From Calothrix sp. C42_A2020_038 (lineage in GTDB: Bacteria; Cyanobacteriota; Cyanobacteriia; Cyanobacteriales; Nostocaceae): a stretch of 64,000 bases of DNA. The DNA lies in the NCBI GenBank assembly GCA_015272395.1, contig JACYLQ010000033.1:62001-126000 (forward strand), given 5' to 3'. A model generated the notes under the pieces. The model made no database searches and had not been told where the DNA came from. It saw nothing but the letters and a program-made list of their open reading frames with translations. The position numbers and the translations under genes are program-made. Shown here in pieces: positions 26,793-36,708 of this stretch; the stretch's first letter is position 1, and each line of letters starts with the position of its first letter.

Positions 26793-28613
26793 TTAACTTA
26801 ACAATTCTCCAGTTTCTTGCAGTGCGTGTAATCTGTGGTAAATACCACCATGACGCAGTAACTCTTCGTGACTACCAACCTCGATAATTCTACCTTGGTC
26901 AAGTACGACTATCTTATCTGCTTCCCTGACTGTACTCAAACGGTGAGCAATTACAATTGTGGTGCGGGTTCCTTGTAAGGAGCGCATTGCTAATTGAATC
27001 GCACGTTCAGATTCGTAGTCTAAACTGGATGTTGCTTCGTCAAAAATTAATACGTCGGGTTCAACGAGTAAAGCGCGCGCGATACCCAGTCTTTGCCGTT
27101 GTCCTCCCGAAAGTCTGACACCACGTTCTCCAACTACAGTGTAATATCCGTTGGGAAGAACTTTGATAACTTCGTCTAAACGTGCGATACGGCTAGCTTC
27201 TTCGACTTGTTCAAAGGTTACATCCGGTCTACCATAACGTAAGTTATCGAGTACCGTACCGTTAAACACGTCTACTTCTTGGTGAACTATTGCTAAACGG
27301 CGCCGATATTTACTCACATCTAAGCTGCGAATATCTTCACCATCGATTAAAATTTTACCTTCGTTAGGTTCAAAATAACGTAGTAATAATTTAACTAGTG
27401 TTGATTTACCTGAACCTGAACGTCCCACTAACGCAACAGTTTCATACGGCTTAATCAATAGATTAATATCGTGTAATACCCGACGATTTTCTTCGTAACC
27501 AAAACTGACATTGCAAAACTCAACTTTTCCTGTAAAGCTGTATGGCGTGGTTGGTGATGTCGGCACATCTAAAATTCCACTTGCATCAACCCCTGATGGT
27601 TCTTGGAGAAACTCGTGAAACCTTAGCATTGAGCTAATACGACGAGCGAATATTTCTGCGAGGCTACTTATCGGCTCTAACTCAGCATAAGCCATACTTG
27701 CTAAAGTATAAGTCATGATAAAGTGACCAAGAGATATTTGTCCTGCTACAGTCGCAGCTAAAGTCATACCGAATACTGCAAACACACAAAATTGAATCAT
27801 TGTGCGCTGCACTGTATTCAGTCTGACATAACCTTTGTGAATGCGATAATCTACAACTGTTAACTCACGCTTTAAGCGAGTGGTTTGACGTTTTAGTTCC
27901 TCCGCTTCAGTCGCAAATGCTTTGACTGTTTTGATGTTGCTGATAATTTCAGAAGTCCGACTTTCGGTATCTTCCATATATTTATCCAACCGTTCTTCGT
28001 GCCAAATAATGCGCCGTAAACCTCTAAGGGTATAACCTAATATCACTATAAACGAAATCAGGTATAAAATTGCTATCCGCCACTCAACAAACAAGATAAA
28101 AGCAAAAATTCCCACAACTCTTACCAACTTGGGAATCATTTGTCCTGCTATTTCAGGATATGTCCAAGTATGGTTTGCAAGTCCGCGCGCTATTCTTCCG
28201 GCTATACGTCCGGGGTTGTTTTCATCATAATATTCTAAAGGTAAGGTAAGAATCTTTGCTATCGCACTCTGTGTCTTATCCCTTCTGGCTTTCAACGCAA
28301 TTTCCCAGTGGAACCATATAGTTAACCACGGTTGTGTCGGCGCCCGTACAACTGTTACTACAAAAATAATTCCCAGTAATATACCCAGAGTTAGAGGTTT
28401 ATTGTATTGAGAACTGGTAATGTTCGCAACAGCTGTAATTAAACCTACTAGTGGTCTATCTAGTGGTTGATTAGATAAAACGTTTAAAATCTGACCTATG
28501 ACATACGGTACAACTAAATCAATAATTTCGTAAACACAAGATGCCACAATACTAAAAATACCTAAATTCCAGTACGGGCGGAAATAACCGATAACATCTT
28601 TAAACTTGGCCAT
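26793..28613 (-). CDS. ABC exporter, fused permease and ATPase
   Basis: A 606-residue half-exporter, starting at ATG 28613 (a GTG lies three codons upstream). Six transmembrane helices occupy about residues 15-310. The ATPase domain (about 365-600) has Walker A VGRSGSGKSTL, the Q-loop VHQEVDVFNG, signature RLSGGQRQRLGIARAL, Walker B DVLIFDEATSSLD and switch IAHRLSTV. All catalytic residues are present, so a homodimer could work. The family exports lipids, peptides or drugs; the substrate is not evident. The gene is divergent from the RelE-helicase gene across about 320 bases. Confidence 0.9.
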   Translation of the reverse strand: MAKFKDVIGYFRPYWNLGIFSIVASCVYEIIDLVVPYVIGQILNVLSNQPLDRPLVGLITAVANITSSQYNKPLTLGILLGIIFVVTVVRAPTQPWLTIWFHWEIALKARRDKTQSAIAKILTLPLEYYDENNPGRIAGRIARGLANHTWTYPEIAGQMIPKLVRVVGIFAFILFVEWRIAILYLISFIVILGYTLRGLRRIIWHEERLDKYMEDTESRTSEIISNIKTVKAFATEAEELKRQTTRLKRELTVVDYRIHKGYVRLNTVQRTMIQFCVFAVFGMTLAATVAGQISLGHFIMTYTLASMAYAELEPISSLAEIFARRISSMLRFHEFLQEPSGVDASGILDVPTSPTTPYSFTGKVEFCNVSFGYEENRRVLHDINLLIKPYETVALVGRSGSGKSTLVKLLLRYFEPNEGKILIDGEDIRSLDVSKYRRRLAIVHQEVDVFNGTVLDNLRYGRPDVTFEQVEEASRIARLDEVIKVLPNGYYTVVGERGVRLSGGQRQRLGIARALLVEPDVLIFDEATSSLDYESERAIQLAMRSLQGTRTTIVIAHRLSTVREADKIVVLDQGRIIEVGSHEELLRHGGIYHRLHALQETGELLS

Positions 28614-28931
28614 GATGCACACTATTACTGTGTGAGTGGTAAGCTTCCGAATGTCTTATACTACATCACGTAGTATGCTGTAGTCAAGGGGTAATGTGAA
28701 CTTATTTGGTTGGATGCAATCGCTAGTGCAGCTATACTAGTGTTTACCTATATTTGAGCGCAGATGGTATCTACTCAAGGGATAATCGACAAAATTAAAA
28801 GCTTGAATAATTATTACTTTTAGCTTTTTAATTCGTTAACATCATGACTGGCTACATAGCTATAGATTTTCGATAAAGCTGGGAATAATAAGCACATACG
28901 ACTACTGATAATCAGGGAGAAGGCGTAGTGT
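28614..28931. promoter_or_regulatory. Divergent promoter region with a palindrome
   Basis: This 318-base gap serves two divergent units. It contains the palindrome ATACTAC-ATCAC-GTAGTAT (28658-28676), 45 bases before the ABC exporter start, a plausible operator. AGGGAGAAGG at 28914-28923 is the ribosome binding site of the RelE-helicase gene. No other gene is visible. Confidence 0.5.
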
Positions 28932-31247
28932 ATGGCAGACGCTAGGACAGTTAAGATTATCCGAGCAGCCTTTCGTGAAATCCAAAAGCTTCCACCAGTT
29001 GATTTGCAGAGGATTTACCAAATTTTGCATCGGTTGAGTCAGGGAGATACTAGACAAACGAAAGCGCTGAAGGGATTTGATAATTTACTGCGAACACGCT
29101 TAGGTAAGTGGCGCGTTATCTGGCAGCGTGCGGACAATAATATAGTTGTGATTAAAGCAGGGTTACGTGGTGGCGTTTACGATGATGCATTCGATGAACG
29201 TGAACGTTCACACACTCAAATTATTGAAGAACTTTTATATCCCCAAGGTACTGCCCTAGAAGAAAACCCAGCATATCAATGGAATCGCGAACAAGATACA
29301 GATTGGTATCGGTTTGTGTATGGTAGTTATCGTTACTCGCCAATTTTGACAAATTATCAGCGCAATATTCTCGATGAACCTTTGCGAATGTTATGTTCAC
29401 ACTGTCAACCGACAACAGTATACCAATTTGAAGATAGTTCTTGCATTGTCATTCAAAGCGCACCCGGTACAGGTAAGACAGTTTGTGCAACTTTGTTTGC
29501 ATGTGAAATTCACCGTAATTTTGGGTGGAATACAATGTTAATTGTACCGGAAGCATTGCGGCGCGATATCTCAGAGTTTTCTGAAGTTAAAACAGCATTG
29601 ACTCAAGAAAATTTCTGGCTAGGTACATTTCCACAGTGGTTAACTAAAATTAACCCAGAATTCAACAATCGTCTTGCTTCAGACCAAGAAGAGTTAGAAG
29701 CTTTGCGACAAGCACTGAAATATAGCCGTCCAACTAATATTACAAATAATGATGTTTTATTATATCAAGCATTTGTATTAGATGACAAGCAAAAAGCACG
29801 TGATAAAAATGTCATGTATCAAGTAAATTCACATCGAGTTAAAAATTTATTAAATATTAGTAAAAAACATTTTTATAAAGCTTTATCTTGTCGTATTTCT
29901 CGGTCAGATGCAGCTAAGATATTACAAAATACACTCAATATCAACCCTAGTAATTCTGAATGTACTCTTTTGATAATCGATGAAACCCAAGATTACTTAT
30001 TAAGCGAGTTACAAGCAATTATTTCAGTGTGTAAGTCATGGGCAACACAAGGGCATCAAACGTATTTATGGCTATTGGGTGATTTGAATCAACGTATTCA
30101 AGCTACTGATTTTAGCTGGTCACAACTACGAATCAAAAACTCTATTGAATTAGTACGTAATTATCGTAATTCCCGTCAAATCCTAGAGTTTGCTAATCAA
30201 TTTTGGGAAGTAGCAAAAAAAATTACTTCTGAAAATAAGTGTAAAGAGTTACCATTGCCAGCAAACCCAAAACATGCTTTTGAGACAGGTGAGAACGTCC
30301 GATTATTAAAATGTGCAACCATGTCTGAGGCAATTTCATTTTTAGACCAACTCGCTAAAAAATGCGGAAATGAGGAAAACCAACGTTATTTACTACGTGA
30401 CTTAGCCAAAGCTGTCAAAATTCTTTCCAAAAGTAGATTAAACTCCCATGATAACTTAGTGATTTTAAATCCAGAAAAGGCTAAGGGACGAGAATTTGAA
30501 GCTTGTGTCGCTTTTTGTTTATTTGAAGGTCAAGGAAAACCTACTTTGGAAGAAAGCTTCCAATGGTACACGCTTCTAACTCGTGCGCGTTCTCGGTTAT
30601 TGGTAGTTGCAACAACAGCAGAAATCAGGCGCCTTTCTGACAGTGGCTATGATTTTTTCCAAAAATGTGAAAGTATCGATACTCAAGGCGCCATTAATTG
30701 GATAAGCGAAGTCGTTAGTGACGCAGATTTAAATCAAATTACTGATGATGTACAGCAACGTTTACTCAAACGTTGTGAGATCGGTTATATGTATTGGGAT
30801 ACGTATTTAGCTTTGCAATTCGCCGGAGTCGAAAACGCAGAACTGTATAAATGGGAAACTCAAGCAATCACACTTTTGAAAAAGCATAAATATCAACATC
30901 TGAAAAGCGAATTACAAAAGACTCAAAATATTCATCTGCGTTGTTTACTATTACGCGCGATGGAATTATCTTGGCAAGCTGTAACTGAAGCAGCATCATT
31001 AAAAGATACTGATTTTCCAGAATATAAGTATTTACTGAAAGCTATAGCCAAAGATTTAGAAGCTAAAAGTTTACCTTATGAAGCAGCGCGCGTCAGGTCA
31101 CATATCTACAATGGTAATTATCAACAAAATCTTCCCTTTTGGCAAGATGTCAATTCCCAATTGAACTCACACAAGCCGTTAGTAACAATACTATGTCAAT
31201 CATTTACATCACGTCTTGAACATTTATTATCATCAGGAGAGCATTAA
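28932..31247 (+). CDS. RelE/ParE-like domain fused to a superfamily I (UvrD-like) helicase
   Basis: The 771-residue protein joins two domains rarely described together. Residues 1-85 have the RelE/ParE fold pattern, with LKGFDNLLRTRLGKWRVIW and GLRGGVYDD; Arg54, Arg56, Arg61, Arg79 and Tyr83 fall at positions like the catalytic basic residues and Tyr of E. coli RelE. Residues about 165-565 form a superfamily I helicase: Walker A SAPGTGKT (176-183), DETQD (350-354), GDLNQ (383-387), NYRNS (410-414), KAKGREFE (517-524) and LLTRARSRL near 548. Residues 600-771 are helical and unassigned. No antitoxin gene is adjacent. The next gene begins at the base after this stop, implying one operon. An anti-phage or RNA/DNA surveillance role is inferred only. 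Confidence 0.8.
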   Translation: MADARTVKIIRAAFREIQKLPPVDLQRIYQILHRLSQGDTRQTKALKGFDNLLRTRLGKWRVIWQRADNNIVVIKAGLRGGVYDDAFDERERSHTQIIEELLYPQGTALEENPAYQWNREQDTDWYRFVYGSYRYSPILTNYQRNILDEPLRMLCSHCQPTTVYQFEDSSCIVIQSAPGTGKTVCATLFACEIHRNFGWNTMLIVPEALRRDISEFSEVKTALTQENFWLGTFPQWLTKINPEFNNRLASDQEELEALRQALKYSRPTNITNNDVLLYQAFVLDDKQKARDKNVMYQVNSHRVKNLLNISKKHFYKALSCRISRSDAAKILQNTLNINPSNSECTLLIIDETQDYLLSELQAIISVCKSWATQGHQTYLWLLGDLNQRIQATDFSWSQLRIKNSIELVRNYRNSRQILEFANQFWEVAKKITSENKCKELPLPANPKHAFETGENVRLLKCATMSEAISFLDQLAKKCGNEENQRYLLRDLAKAVKILSKSRLNSHDNLVILNPEKAKGREFEACVAFCLFEGQGKPTLEESFQWYTLLTRARSRLLVVATTAEIRRLSDSGYDFFQKCESIDTQGAINWISEVVSDADLNQITDDVQQRLLKRCEIGYMYWDTYLALQFAGVENAELYKWETQAITLLKKHKYQHLKSELQKTQNIHLRCLLLRAMELSWQAVTEAASLKDTDFPEYKYLLKAIAKDLEAKSLPYEAARVRSHIYNGNYQQNLPFWQDVNSQLNSHKPLVTILCQSFTSRLEHLLSSGEH

Positions 31248-32039
31248 ATGAAACAACACTCAAGTACACACACAGATACAGAAGTCGCGAAACAACTTGA
31301 AGAACTTTGGCATATCATCGAGCGAGGAATTATAACAGCTAATCATGCAGTTCAACAAGCTGGTGCCATCCACACAGTGATTATTCAAGAAAGTAGTAAA
31401 ATTGAGCAGTTAAAATTAGATACATCTTCTTTTGCTCAAACTATTCAAAAAAATATACACGAACTTCAAGAACAACAATTTCAACTAGAAAATACTACAA
31501 ATACACTCAATAATATTCGTAATCAAATTATATCACAACTAGAAGAAATAGGAGATTACCAAACTAAACTAAATACATGTCAACAAGAACTAAAATTAGT
31601 TATAAGCACTGTTGATGCGACAAAAACTCAAGCACAAAAACTCGAAACAATCTTATCTGCTTTTACTCAATTACCCCAGCAATTTGAACACATTAATCAA
31701 TTAGCAGCAAAAATTGAGTCAAATAATCAACAAGTAGCTCGATATCACGAAAAAAGTAAACATCAAGCTGATGAAATAGTACGAACGCACTCACAGATTC
31801 AAAACATCAAAACTCAAATTGAAACAATTATTACCGACTTCGGAGGAAAACAAGCACTCGATAAAATCCAAATTAACAATCAATCAATTTGTAATCAGCT
31901 TCAACAAGCACAAGCAGAAATAGAACGACTGCATCAAAAACTCGAAATCCAAACAAAAAAGCAAAAGCAATTTAGTAACTGGTTACTTGTCGTCTCATTC
32001 ACTCTAATATTAACCTTGATTTTCACAATCATACGCTAA
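31248..32039 (+). CDS. Long coiled-coil protein with C-terminal membrane anchor
   Basis: The 263-residue product is almost entirely Gln/Glu/Lys/Ile/Leu-rich heptads (about residues 50-235), predicting a long coiled coil, and ends with one transmembrane helix (about 241-261) and a short tail IIR. There is no signal peptide, so it would be a tail-anchored protein with the coil in the cytoplasm. Its ATG directly follows the stop of the RelE-helicase gene, indicating strict co-expression. I recognise no family. It could anchor or oligomerise the helicase, or act as a membrane effector or sensor; these are inferences from the pairing. Confidence 0.75.
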   Translation: MKQHSSTHTDTEVAKQLEELWHIIERGIITANHAVQQAGAIHTVIIQESSKIEQLKLDTSSFAQTIQKNIHELQEQQFQLENTTNTLNNIRNQIISQLEEIGDYQTKLNTCQQELKLVISTVDATKTQAQKLETILSAFTQLPQQFEHINQLAAKIESNNQQVARYHEKSKHQADEIVRTHSQIQNIKTQIETIITDFGGKQALDKIQINNQSICNQLQQAQAEIERLHQKLEIQTKKQKQFSNWLLVVSFTLILTLIFTIIR

Positions 32040-32124
32040 TCTGAGTTCGCAACCCTCTGGTAAACCTTTCCCTGAAGAGGTTGTTTCAAAAGTATCAATC
32101 TTAACGCTAAAACCTAACCTCTAA

Positions 32125-32147
32125 CCCCTTCCCTGATAGGGAAGGGG
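32125..32147. terminator. GC-rich stem-loop between coiled-coil and sir genes
   Basis: CCCCTTCCC (32125-32133) and GGGAAGGGG (32139-32147) form a perfect 9-base-pair stem with loop TGATA. It lies between convergent genes. The sequence also matches a common cyanobacterial repeat type, so it may be a dispersed element used as a terminator. Confidence 0.6.
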
Positions 32148-32213
32148 AACAAGAAAATACAAGTTTCAAAGCCTTTTCACGACACGGAGAGAGATCTTTA
32201 AATTTGGAAGCTT

Positions 32214-34031
32214 CTAAATTTTCTCTTTACCTTTTTTCGCTTTGACGCTCACTTCTTCCAATCCAGGTTGATAGGTTTCAGCGAAAGAACGGATTGCATC
32301 GAAACCAACCCGCGCGCAAAAATCTCCAAATCTTTCATTTTTCTTGCGCGACTTTTTGAATAGAACAAAAATCGGTTCGAGCAAACTTTCCAAGTCATTG
32401 ATGTGCATTTTATCAATGTAAGGTTGTGCCAATCGAGTTTGGTTCGGACATCCACCTAACCAAACTTGATACGACTCAGGTGCGCTGCCAACAAATCCCA
32501 ACTCAGCCATATAAGGACGCGCACACCCGTTTGGGCAACCTGTCATTCTGGTAACAAAATGTTCATTTGGCAGCCCGACTTTATTGAGTAACGCTCGTAT
32601 ACGTCCTAGGAATGAAGGTATCACACGCTCAGACTCAGTAACTGCTAGTCCACATGTAGGTAATGCTGGACACGCCATAGCAATTCTTTCTAGAGAATCA
32701 ATCTGATTTGGGTCAACAACTACACCACAACGCGAAAAAATTGCTTCAATTTCTTCTTTATTTTCTGGTGCAATGTCACATAACAGCGCATTTTGATGGG
32801 GAGTCAGATGTATGGGCAGGTTAAATTTTTCGACAATTTCGCGTAATGCAGTTTTCAGCTTGAAATTGTCTTGGTCTTTAATTCGTCCATTATCAATGGA
32901 AATTCCCAAAAATAATTTACCATCACCTTGCTCGTGCCAACCGAGGAAGTCATGATATTTAAACTTGATTAACTTTTTAAAAGGTTCGACAGGCTTACCA
33001 AAGTACTCTTCCACTTGCGCCCGGAACTTGTCAACACCCCAGTCATGTATTAAATACTTGAGCCGAGCATGGCGCCTGTCGGTTCTATCACCATAATCAC
33101 GCTGTGTGGCAACAATTGCTTTGACCAAATCATAAACATCGTCTTTGCCTACATAACAAATCGGGTCTGCTATCCGTGCGAAAGTTTCTTCTTTGTTGTG
33201 AGTACGTCCCAAACCTCCACCAGCAAAGACATTAAATCCTTTGAGTTCGCCTTTTTTATTGGTAATGACGACTAAAGTCAAATCTTGACTGTATAAATCA
33301 ATCGAGTTATCTCCGGGTACTGTGACGCTGACTTTAAACTTACGTGGCATATAGTACGTACCGTAGATTGGCTCTGGGTTATCATGGAAAACACTACCAG
33401 TACCATTTTTAGAACGCGCTGCTACAACTTCTGGATTTTCCTCAGCACTGATCGCTTTTTCACCATCCAACCAAATTTCGTAGTAAGCTCCTGTTTGGGG
33501 CGTGAGCAATTGGGCTATGTTATGTGCGTATTCCCAAGCATACTGATATTCGGGTCTATTTTTAAAAGGAGCTGGTGGCGCCATGACATTACGATTTACA
33601 TCACCGCAGGCGCCGAGCGTTGAACCCATACTTTGAACAATAGCAGCAATTGCAGGCTTGAGATTTTTCTTTAAAATCCCATGTAGTTGAAAACCTTGGC
33701 GAGTGGTAGCACGTATCGTATGATTACCGTATTCGTCAGCTAATTTATCTAAAGTCAGATACAACTGTGGCGGAACAAAGCCGCCCGGATTGCGTGTCCG
33801 CAGCATCATTTGATAATCTTTCTCTTGACCTTTGACACGGTTATCACGATTATCTTGCTGATATGAACCATGAAATTTGAGAATCTGGACAGCATCTTCG
33901 CTAAAGTGGGTTGTATCTTGAAGTACCTCAGTTGCTACTGGTTCGCGCAAAAAATTGCTACGTTCTTTGAGTCCCTCGACTTTGGAAGGCTTACGAGTTT
34001 CAACGGCGAGAGGAGGAGCAGATTTAATCAT
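32214..34031 (-). CDS. sir: Ferredoxin-type sulfite reductase
   Basis: The 605-residue enzyme has the duplicated ferrodoxin-like and sirohaem domains of the nitrite/sulfite reductase family. The sirohaem-coupled [4Fe-4S] cluster ligands are Cys454 and Cys460 (ACPALPTC) and Cys499 and Cys503 (GCPNGC). Anion and sirohaem contacts appear in [11 protein letters not shown] and [13 protein letters not shown]. Length and the absence of a flavoprotein partner fit the plant/cyanobacterial ferredoxin-dependent form, which reduces sulfite to sulfide for cysteine synthesis in the cytoplasm. The Lys-rich tail (KAKKGKEKI) resembles the basic tail of plastid enzymes. It is monocistronic. Confidence 0.93.
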   Translation of the reverse strand: MIKSAPPLAVETRKPSKVEGLKERSNFLREPVATEVLQDTTHFSEDAVQILKFHGSYQQDNRDNRVKGQEKDYQMMLRTRNPGGFVPPQLYLTLDKLADEYGNHTIRATTRQGFQLHGILKKNLKPAIAAIVQSMGSTLGACGDVNRNVMAPPAPFKNRPEYQYAWEYAHNIAQLLTPQTGAYYEIWLDGEKAISAEENPEVVAARSKNGTGSVFHDNPEPIYGTYYMPRKFKVSVTVPGDNSIDLYSQDLTLVVITNKKGELKGFNVFAGGGLGRTHNKEETFARIADPICYVGKDDVYDLVKAIVATQRDYGDRTDRRHARLKYLIHDWGVDKFRAQVEEYFGKPVEPFKKLIKFKYHDFLGWHEQGDGKLFLGISIDNGRIKDQDNFKLKTALREIVEKFNLPIHLTPHQNALLCDIAPENKEEIEAIFSRCGVVVDPNQIDSLERIAMACPALPTCGLAVTESERVIPSFLGRIRALLNKVGLPNEHFVTRMTGCPNGCARPYMAELGFVGSAPESYQVWLGGCPNQTRLAQPYIDKMHINDLESLLEPIFVLFKKSRKKNERFGDFCARVGFDAIRSFAETYQPGLEEVSVKAKKGKEKI

Positions 34032-34396
34032 TGCTGTAAATTAAAGTGTTCTCAGTCAAACATCACTACACGCCGAATACGGTAATTATTAGCACCCTTT
34101 CGGCTATATTTTTCCGGTAATCCGGTCGGGATTACGCTAAATGATTTTATTTTATCACGTTAAAAAGCCGACTTTGCTAGTAATGTAACACTAAGACAAA
34201 CCCGGCAATAATACTTATTAGTTGTTTGTAAACGGTTAATAGTTAATTACTTAACACTCAATAAAGAATTAGAAAGTACAGCAGTAACTAAATTTAACCA
34301 AATTTATCATGATTTACTTAAAGAAACCCGGTGATATACTGTAATGATTTTTAATCAAAACCGGGTTTCTAGCGAGGCATAATCTAAATCCTATTT
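34032..34396. promoter_or_regulatory. Intergenic region: sir promoter, small hairpin and AGAAACCCGGT inverted repeat
   Basis: These 365 bases separate the sir and barrel-protein genes. GTAATCC (34117-34123) and GGATTAC (34129-34135) form a hairpin 90 bases upstream of the sir start, a candidate regulatory site. AGAAACCCGGT (34322-34332) and ACCGGGTTTCT (34360-34370) form a perfect 11-base inverted repeat with a 27-base loop just downstream of the barrel-protein stop, perhaps its terminator. No gene was seen. Confidence 0.5.
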
Positions 34397-34933
34397 TTAT
34401 CTAAACCGATAACCAATACCTGTGTTGATGCTAACAGCGGAAGCTGGGCTATCTTTGTAAGCGTTGATACCGACAGTTGCATTGCTATAAATAAGGAAAT
34501 TCTTAGCGACTTCTGATTCAACACCAGCTACAACCGCAACACCATCTTTGTTACCACTAGGAGTTGGCCTACCATCTTTTTCGACGAATTGATAACCACC
34601 ACCAACATATACGTTAGTACCTTGAGCAACGGGTACATCTACTGTTAAGTGAGGAATAATTGCGCTAGTTTGGTCACTAAAATTGATTTGACCGCGTACT
34701 GATACAGGTGCAGTGCCTAACTTCGCACGGCCGACAATATTACCACCAAAAGTTGCTGCGTCACCGTTTTGACCACCATTGGTTACACCGGCAGCAATAC
34801 CAGCACCAACATAGCTGGCATCGGTACCTTTTTTAGGCGCCGCATTAGCTTTACCAACTGTCATAAACATTGGAGCAATAGCTAACGCTGACAATGCAGA
34901 AATTGTCACAAAAGACTTCATCACAGCTTTCAT
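34397..34933 (-). CDS. Small outer-membrane beta-barrel protein
   Basis: The 178-residue protein has a signal peptide (MKAVMKSFVTISALSALAIA, cleavage after KANAA near residue 31) and a mature part made of alternating hydrophobic strands: VRGQINFSDQ, TNVYVGGGYQFVEKDG, SINTGIGYRFR. The C-terminal aromatic YRFR is close to the barrel-insertion signature. Glycine and asparagine-rich turns also fit. With about 8 strands it could be an OmpW/OmpA-like small porin or structural protein of the outer membrane. The specific role is unknown. Confidence 0.7.
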   Translation of the reverse strand: MKAVMKSFVTISALSALAIAPMFMTVGKANAAPKKGTDASYVGAGIAAGVTNGGQNGDAATFGGNIVGRAKLGTAPVSVRGQINFSDQTSAIIPHLTVDVPVAQGTNVYVGGGYQFVEKDGRPTPSGNKDGVAVVAGVESEVAKNFLIYSNATVGINAYKDSPASAVSINTGIGYRFR

Positions 34934-35210
34934 ATTTTTAACCTAATTTGTAAGTATCGCTTTATATCTAAGGTCGAAAAAAATACTAAAAGGTTCCAGT
35001 TATTTTTCAGTTTTTATTGAGTAAAAGTTGTTATTAATTAAGCATGTTAATTAGTAAATAGTATTGTCAGAACATTATGTTTACAGTTCAATCATAAAAA
35101 TACAGGATAATTTAGATATTTAGCGTGACACTTTTGTTTGTGTCACATTTTCGGGAACAAATGAGTTATATTATAAATAATACGCATTTTGAATCTAGTT
35201 TTTCTATTTA

Positions 35211-35531
35211 TTACCTATTTTCTATTGTATTTTGAGAAATCCAGTTTAAATAAGGCTGCGAACCAGCGAGAATGGGGAGAGCGATGATTTCGGGTACTTC
35301 GTAAGAGTGTAAGGAACGAATTTTAGCTTCCAGCGCGTTGAATAGCCGTAAGTCACTTTGTATAATTAACTGAAATTCAGTTGCGTTGTGAATTTTCCCT
35401 TGCCAACGATAAATCGATTGAATTGGGAATATATTGGCGCCAGCTGCCAGTTTGAATTCAACTACAGTTTGGGCTATTGTTTCAGCTTCTTGCTGAGACT
35501 TTGTAGTTACTAATACTACACAGAAGCTCAT
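35211..35531 (-). CDS. cutA: CutA1 divalent-cation tolerance-like protein
   Basis: ATG 35531 gives a 106-residue protein, the normal CutA1 size; a longer frame begins at 35573. CutA1 features are VVLVTTKSQQEAETIAQTVV at the start, LAAGANIFPIQSIYRWQGKI in the middle and RSLHSYEVPEIIALPI towards the end. The fold is a ferredoxin-like trimer resembling PII proteins, in the cytoplasm. Once linked to copper tolerance, its physiological role remains unclear in cyanobacteria. Confidence 0.9.
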   Translation of the reverse strand: MSFCVVLVTTKSQQEAETIAQTVVEFKLAAGANIFPIQSIYRWQGKIHNATEFQLIIQSDLRLFNALEAKIRSLHSYEVPEIIALPILAGSQPYLNWISQNTIENR

Positions 35532-35671
35532 AAAGTCAATCAAAGATGAGAGTATAAATGTGATACAGGGCACAGTTTTACTGCGCCCTAGAGTAGCTTG
35601 CCTGGTTAGTTTTAGCGTAGTTCATTGTTCATAGTCCATTGATAAAGTGACTAATGACTAATGATGGATTA

Positions 35672-36703
35672 CTACACAGAAGATAAGGAATAAACTTGAC
35701 CATCTATTAACAAACGGGTTATGCCTTTAGCCTGTAATTGGTAGCGGGCTTTATGCAACATCCGACTGTCGGGAACTTTAATTACACGGTCGCGTTTGGT
35801 TGAGAACCTTTTGGCAACTCTATGATTGTCAAATATGGGTAGAGTACGCTGTTGGGTTTCGGGGTTAGGTATTTGGCCTAAGTCACCAAAGTCACGTAAT
35901 GGACGAGTAATAAGTTCAGCTGCACGGTCAATTACCAGATAACAAGTTCTAGGCAAACTTGCAGCAGAAAGTGGTAAAACTCGAACTAGGCTATCACCAC
36001 TACGTCGGGTAACTAATGGTCGAGGCGCCTCCCATTCATAGTCTTCTTCGTCATCTTCGTCATCAAGGTCGTCTAAATCATCCAAATCATCTCCTTGGTC
36101 ATCAAGCAGTTCCTCACCAAACATTTCAGCGAAGGTATTTTGAGTTACTTCTAGTTCTATTGCCGTCGCATCAGCAGGTATATCGTCTTGATATTGAGGT
36201 TCTATATAACTAGGAGCATCAGATGATCTGGTTTCAAGCAATTCTAACTGTTTTGGAGCAGGCCGAACTGGTAAAGACACCTGTTCCTCCACTGACGAGC
36301 GTTTTTTACGCACTCGTCGAACTCCATCGCTTTTATCCTCAGTATTGACAGTCTCCACAACTGGTAAAGGTTCTGTCTGCATAACTGGGGTCAGTTTGGT
36401 CTTGCGCGCAGTTGATGGTTTTTCAACTTCTATTGGTTCAGGGACTGTTGGCAGAGGGTTAAACGTTGGTATGTTGTCATAACTTACCTGCGCTCTACCT
36501 TCCGGTGTTCTAGCAGCACGCTTAAGTGAAACGAGAAATTCGTACTCGTCTTCAGGTAAGGTACTTTTAAGCAAACGGCTAATTGTTGAGTTGCTAACGT
36601 CGTACTTCTCCGCTAAAGTTGAAGTTGTTTCAGCACTCTCGCGATAGCTCTTAAGTATTTCTTGTTTATCTGATTCTGTTAGTTTTCTCACGGTAGATAC
36701 CAA
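35672..36703 (-). CDS. Conserved protein with N-terminal transposase-like helix-turn-helix and acidic linker
   Basis: A 343-residue cyanobacterial-type protein. Residues 7-50 form a helix-turn-helix (TESDKQEILKSYRES, TLAEKYDVSNSTISRLLKS) like those of transposases and Trp-repressor-like proteins. Residues 75-190 are Pro/Glu/Arg-rich and probably disordered. Residues about 205-228 are an extreme Asp/Glu run with repeated DDLDDLDD. The C-terminal 115 residues form a compact domain with VIKVPDSRMLHKARYQL and LLIDGQVYSLSSV. It may be a DNA-binding regulator or nucleoid-associated protein rather than a transposase, because no catalytic domain is present. Only five bases separate it from the membrane-protein gene upstream, so the two form an operon. 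Confidence 0.7.
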   Translation of the reverse strand: MVSTVRKLTESDKQEILKSYRESAETTSTLAEKYDVSNSTISRLLKSTLPEDEYEFLVSLKRAARTPEGRAQVSYDNIPTFNPLPTVPEPIEVEKPSTARKTKLTPVMQTEPLPVVETVNTEDKSDGVRRVRKKRSSVEEQVSLPVRPAPKQLELLETRSSDAPSYIEPQYQDDIPADATAIELEVTQNTFAEMFGEELLDDQGDDLDDLDDLDDEDDEEDYEWEAPRPLVTRRSGDSLVRVLPLSAASLPRTCYLVIDRAAELITRPLRDFGDLGQIPNPETQQRTLPIFDNHRVAKRFSTKRDRVIKVPDSRMLHKARYQLQAKGITRLLIDGQVYSLSSV

Positions 36704-36708
36704 TTATT

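Noticed and set aside
35672-36703. Transposase
   Set aside because: Only the helix-turn-helix is transposase-like; no DDE/DDD catalytic domain or terminal inverted repeats were seen.
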